Source: Pycnopodia helianthoides
Taxonomy: Eukaryota; Echinodermata; Asteroidea; Forcipulatida; Asteriidae
Direction of reading: 5' to 3'
DNA: 64,000 nt
Assembly: GCA_032158295.1 (NCBI GenBank)
Contig: CM063247.1
Span: 17,462,009 to 17,526,008, forward strand
Each line of letters opens with the position of its first letter. The stretch's first letter is position 1. The translations under genes and the position numbers were made by a program. The notes under the pieces were generated by a model. The model saw only the letters and a list, made by a program, of their open reading frames with translations, was not told where the DNA came from and ran no database searches. Below are positions 46,401 through 52,400 of this stretch, piece by piece.

Positions 46401-49400
46401 TGCCCTTTTCTGACTCTCAAGTGCTAACTGACCCCAAAAGTATGGAAGTACTGCATTCCTTTGTAACATGATTCCTGTGGTGCACTGTCCTAATGACCAC
46501 TACTGGGTAGAGACATGTTTGAGCATTTTGTGTTTAGGAACGTCACCCTGAACACTTGTTTCCTTTTGCTGCTCTTCTCGAAGTAGTAACATAGCGATAT
46601 GTAATTCATCAACCTTAACAGGGAGTTGATCAGCTGTTTTACCAGCAGCAAGATGCAGCAAGATGCATCAAATGATACTGCAGTGAGTACATGTACACTG
46701 ATCATCGACCGGTACATTCTGATGCTACACACCTTCCTTGGTCTCTACAAATAATTTTCTCGACCAGAAATGAAATGGAAATCAGGCAGAGGTTTCATAC
46801 CCCTAGGGTGGTGAACCCAATAATTTAGATCGTGGTATAAATAAGGATATGGTACATATCATATCAGATACATGCATATTTACTCATAAAGAAACTGATC
46901 TACATCTCAATTTTAAATTAGAAATATCCTCTCAAAAACTTCCATCATCGTATTATATTTTGGACAATTGATTAGTCATGTCAGGCATGTTAATAAAATA
47001 CCAAACTGAATTAACTTTTAAGTAGTCAAAAATGCCGCAACTCCTTTATGTTTTCCCAGCATGACAGATGCATTGTCTGCAGCAAAACAAACTAGATTTT
47101 TCCAGGGAATGTGAGACTCATCAATTTCTTGCTGTTGTATCTTGAAAATGTTTTCGCCTGTAGACGCTTTTTTACACTCACGGAAGGACAGTAACACCGA
47201 CATGACTTCCCCAAGCTCCTCATCAAGTAATGTAAAGAAATGCAGATAGGGTAAAAATTGACATCCTCCTAATCTGAACTTCCATCTGTCGCTTGCTGAA
47301 TGGTGCAGTTCTCATATTGTGAAGGATTTAATGTTCCTGTGGTGTCTGTCCCAAGAGCTTCAACGATGTGTGACAATTTGGTACGACCGGAACCATGCTT
47401 TTGGCAATCTGCGAATCTGGAAACATTCATATTTACCCATATGATCCGCAAGCGCTAAGGTAAGCTCTGCTCTATAATGCACTCTGTGAATAGGACTTTG
47501 GCTTTTAATCACTTCGGTTGTAATTCGATGGTGTGCAGAAATAATCAGTCAACTTTTCACTTGACTCGACCACATTGCTGTGAAACTTGTGTTTCTTACT
47601 TTCCACTTGCTTCTACTCATCACAAATTCTGCCGTGAGAGTCACTGAAGTCAGCACGACAAACTGTACAAAAGCAACGATTGCTGGGTACTTTTTGGAAT
47701 ATTCAATTCGGAATTTCTGCAACTTTTGCAACATTTGTTGTTTAGAGACAAACGTTATGGAAACCAGGCTGATGGAAACGTGTTTGCGTGTGTAACTTTG
47801 TCTTTCTTTGGATCACTCGATACCAAAAACTGGTGACCGTCATGTTGAGTTTGTTCAATCAGGTATAATGGTGGGTACCAACAAAGCTTTTCACGCCTTT
47901 GGGTCACTTCGCTCAATCGTAGGTTCCAAGACCCTTGCAAATTCAAACAACAAAGGGCCATAACATGTATTTGATTTTGAATTGGGTATATGTGTACGCA
48001 GCCGTATGACAGTAAATTATCTACGGTAGTAACGTCTTGGCCCAAGACTAATCCGATCAGGTTGATTAGCATGGCATAAGCAAATCGGGTGGCAATCGCT
48101 AGCCGCACCCCAAGCTGTGAATCCGTTGCACGAATCCAAAATATTAGTATTACTTCAATATTAACGACAAATATCCTTAACTATCGCACCGGCATCTTCC
48201 ACTCTAGTTAAAAGCTCCTGTAACCGAGTAAGGTAGTCTGATGGCCTCTATCTAGTCCTCTGGTAAGAGTCGCAAAACTAAAGATACAGCTCATCCCCCT
48301 CTGATGTTACACTGTACATGTAGGACTTCTCAAGGCCAGCAAGACACTCTCAAACGTATGTAATGACCTGCATTTAAACTGTGCATAATGCAAAAGCACT
48401 GCGGCTGGCTGTTCCGCTCCACTGATCACAAGGTTCAATGTCCACGAAGCCTGATTTGAGCATCTTTGTCGGCCAACAAAGACACACATCCCAAGCTCAC
48501 ACAACCTTCATTGGATTTTTTTCAGTCTTTACATCATCAAAGAGGGCTTTCAATTATGAACAAACACTACACAGATTGTGACCTCATCAGACCTTGTCTT
48601 CCGGTTGAAATGAGAAGTTAAGTAGTAACGTTAGCATTTTTTCATGTGTAAACTAAAAGAATCAATGTGTACCAACAAAGCTTTTCACGCCTTTGGGTCA
48701 CTTCGCTCAATCGTAGGTTCCAAGACCCTTGCAAATTCAAACAACAAAGGGCCATAACATGTATTTGATTTTGAATTGGGTATATGTGTACGCAGCCGTA
48801 TGACAGTAAATTATCTACGGTAGTAACGTCTTGGCCCAAGACTAATCCGATCAGGTTGATTAGCATGGCATAAGCAAATCGGGTGGCAATCGCTAGCCGC
48901 ACCCCAAGCTGTGAATCCGTTGCACGAATCCAAAATATTAGTATTACTTCAATATTAACGACAAATATCCTTAACTATCGCACCGGCATCTTCCACTCTA
49001 GTTAAAAGCTCCTGTAACCGAGTAAGGTAGTCTGATGGCCTCTATCTAGTCCTCTGGTAAGAGTCGCAAAACTAAAGATACAGCTCATCCCCCTCTGATG
49101 TTACACTGTACATGTAGGACTTCTCAAGGCCAGCAAGACACTCTCAAACGTATGTAATGACCTGCATTTAAACTGTGCATAATGCAAAAGCACTGCGGCT
49201 GGCTGTTCCGCTCCACTGATCACAAGGTTCAATGTCCACGAAGCCTGATTTGAGCATCTTTGTCGGCCAACAAAGACACACATCCCAAGCTCACACAACC
49301 TTCATTGGATTTTTTTCAGTCTTTACATCATCAAAGAGGGCTTTCAATTATGAACAAACACTACACAGATTGTGACCTCATCAGACCTTGTCTTCCGGTT

Positions 49401-52400
49401 GAAATGAGAAGTTAAGTAGTAACGTAAGCATTTTTTCATGTGTAAACTAAAAGAATCAATGTAATAGATTAATACTTTACTTTCTGTGAAATTTCAAAAG
49501 CTATCAACAATCTTTTCAATTGATTTAATTATTGTTCACACATAGTGAACCCAATGATACCTGAACACCTAATGTTTGTTTCTACAATCACTAAATTCTA
49601 GTTTATTTTGTTCTTCTCTACCATTCACAAAACACCTTGTTGCGTAGAACACCTTGTTGCGGCAGAGAAACAAATACCAATAGTGTGGGGAAACTAGATG
49701 AGTAACTATTAGAACAACTGGGAATTTATTTATTCATAGATACTTACGATCAAAGACAGGTCAATTTGTGTCTAAAGAGGGCGCTTTTCTTTTTCATTTT
49801 AGCTGCTGAAACTTGTGAAGTTAGTATGAAACTTGTGGTTACAAAAACAATTGTTACATACATTTTGAAGCAATTGCTTCCCAAAATAATTAAAAGTGAA
49901 TTTATTGACACAGAGATGATTAAATAACTGATGTAAAAATGAAGTGACCATTTTTCTTTTCTTTTTTTCATTTTTTTTCTAAAATGGTTATATACACATG
50001 TACATGTACAGATAAAAATTCTTGCTTTCAAATTTGTTTTTCTAAATGACAGTCTAAATGCATACCTTTTTAAATGATAGTCCACTCCAACATCAACATC
50101 ACTATTCATCGAAGAAATAAAGTACTTTGCAGTGAAAGTTTCTTCTTAATACATATGGTACTCAATGTAAAAGTCTATTTCATAACTCAAACATAAATCT
50201 TGATTACTGAACTTAAAACAAGTAAACCTGAAAACCTTTTTTTTTAACTTACTAAACAAACATAAACATTTTCCCTTGTCCGTTATAGCAAACTGATTTG
50301 AAACCGACATGTTTACAAGCAATATGCAAAAATGATAGCAATTTACATGTACATTTGTTATAGACTGTGCAAGTCTCGCGCGTATCGGAACGAGAAAACA
50401 CGTCAAACGAAGAACATTTTTTTTCCTGAAATCAAATCTGTGTTTTAAATTATATCTAATGACAAAATCTTAACAACAAAAATACTTAGTACAATTTTTA
50501 TAAAATTAGTTTTAGCTTTTATAATAAATACACAAATAATGTGTTAATTATTATTAAGAATAATTAAAACTCTGGGACAAGGATGCTTATTTGATCTTAA
50601 CTTTTTAGAAACCCCTCACGCGGGTTCGCGAAGGTCATACCGACGTAAAATTAACGCTTGGCGCAGTTTATAGAGGACGCTGAGGCCTCAACAACCATAG
50701 GCTGCAATAAAAAGGCCTGTCGTTGCAATTACAGCATCTGGCACTTATCATTGGCATCCAAAACAAGCGTTTACATAAGTTTTGTTATCGGAGGTGAGCA
50801 CAAAATTCTTAATTTTTTGCAGTAACCGGAAGCTGAGGTCAAGTTTAATTCTCGGGTTTTCTTCGTTATATTGTTGAATTGACTTTACTTTCATATTTTT
50901 TATCACTAAGTATTACATTCCCAACAACATTTGTAATTATCATAGTCATAAACTACGTTAAACTAAAATAATTGACGAAACAAAATCTCGCCCACGTAAA
51001 ACTCCATATGGTTGGGACCACTATGGTCCCGGAAGTTCGAATGAGCGCGAGACTTGCACAGTCTTATTGTTTAATTCACTACACATTAGGTTAAGCCATT
51101 TCATTTAAGGTAAATAAAAACCAACACACTAAAATAGTGCTTCAAATTGTAATCAAGAGACTTTAAGAGATGCACTTCAAAAAACTTGATGTGGTTTTTA
51201 CTGAGAATTTCAAGATCATAATTTCAAGCAGTTGATAAACCACTCGTCAAAATTTTGAAGCTATTCAAATTTTAGCTAATTTTTTTAATAGTGGATACAA
51301 ACAAAACCCCTTCTAGTTTGTACAGTCCACTTGATTGAAAAAAAATTTGCGGATGGCATCCATTATGCATGTTGGAAGATGTATACTCTGCCATGGCATC
51401 CATGATGGAAGATGGAAGAGGTATACTCTGCCATGGCATCCATGATGCATGATGGAAGAGGTATACTCTGCCATGGCATCCATGATGCATGATGGAAGAG
51501 GTATACTCTGCCATGGCATCCATGATGCATGATGGAAGAGGTATACTCTGCCATGGCATCCATGATGGAAGATGGAAGAGGTATACTCTGCCATGGCATC
51601 CATGATGCATGATGGAAGAGGTATACTCTGCCATGGCATCCATGATGCATGATGGAAGAGGTATACTCTGCCATGGCATCCATGATGCATGATGGAAGAG
51701 GTATACTCTGCCATGGCATCCATGATGGAAGATGTATACTCTGCCATGGCATCCATGATGCATGATGGAAGAGGTATACTCTGCCATGGCATCCATGATG
51801 CATGATGGAAGAGGTATACTCTGCCATGGCATCCATGATGCATGATGGAAGAGGTATACTCTGCCATGGCATCCATGATGCATGATGGAAGAGGTATACT
51901 CTGCCATGGCATCCATGATGCATGATGGAAGATGTATACTCTGCCATGGCATCCATGATGCATGATGGAAGAGGTATACTCTGCCATGGCATCCATGATG
52001 CATGATGGAAGAGGTATACTCTGCCATGGCATCCATGATGCATGATGGAAGAGGTATACTCTGCCATGGCATCCATGATGCATGATGGAAGAGGTATCTC
52101 TGCCATGGCATCCATGATGCATGATGGAAGAGGTATACTCTGCCATGGCATCCATGATGCATGATGGAAGAGGTATACTGCCATGGCATCCATGATGCAT
52201 GATGGAAGAGGTATACTCTGCCATGGCATCCATGATGAAAGATGGAAGAGGTATACTCTGCCATGGCATCCATGATGCATGATGGAAGAGGTATACTCTG
52301 CCATGGCATCCATGATGCATGATGGAAGAGGTATACTCTGCCATGGCATCCATGATGCATGATGGAAGAGGTATACTCTGCCAAGGTACTTGTATCCTGA

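Noticed and set aside
47755..49298. Duplicated 86-117 and 65-codon minus-strand frames as a gene pair
   Set aside because: Identical because the DNA is duplicated, so conservation says nothing; no motif or splice context.
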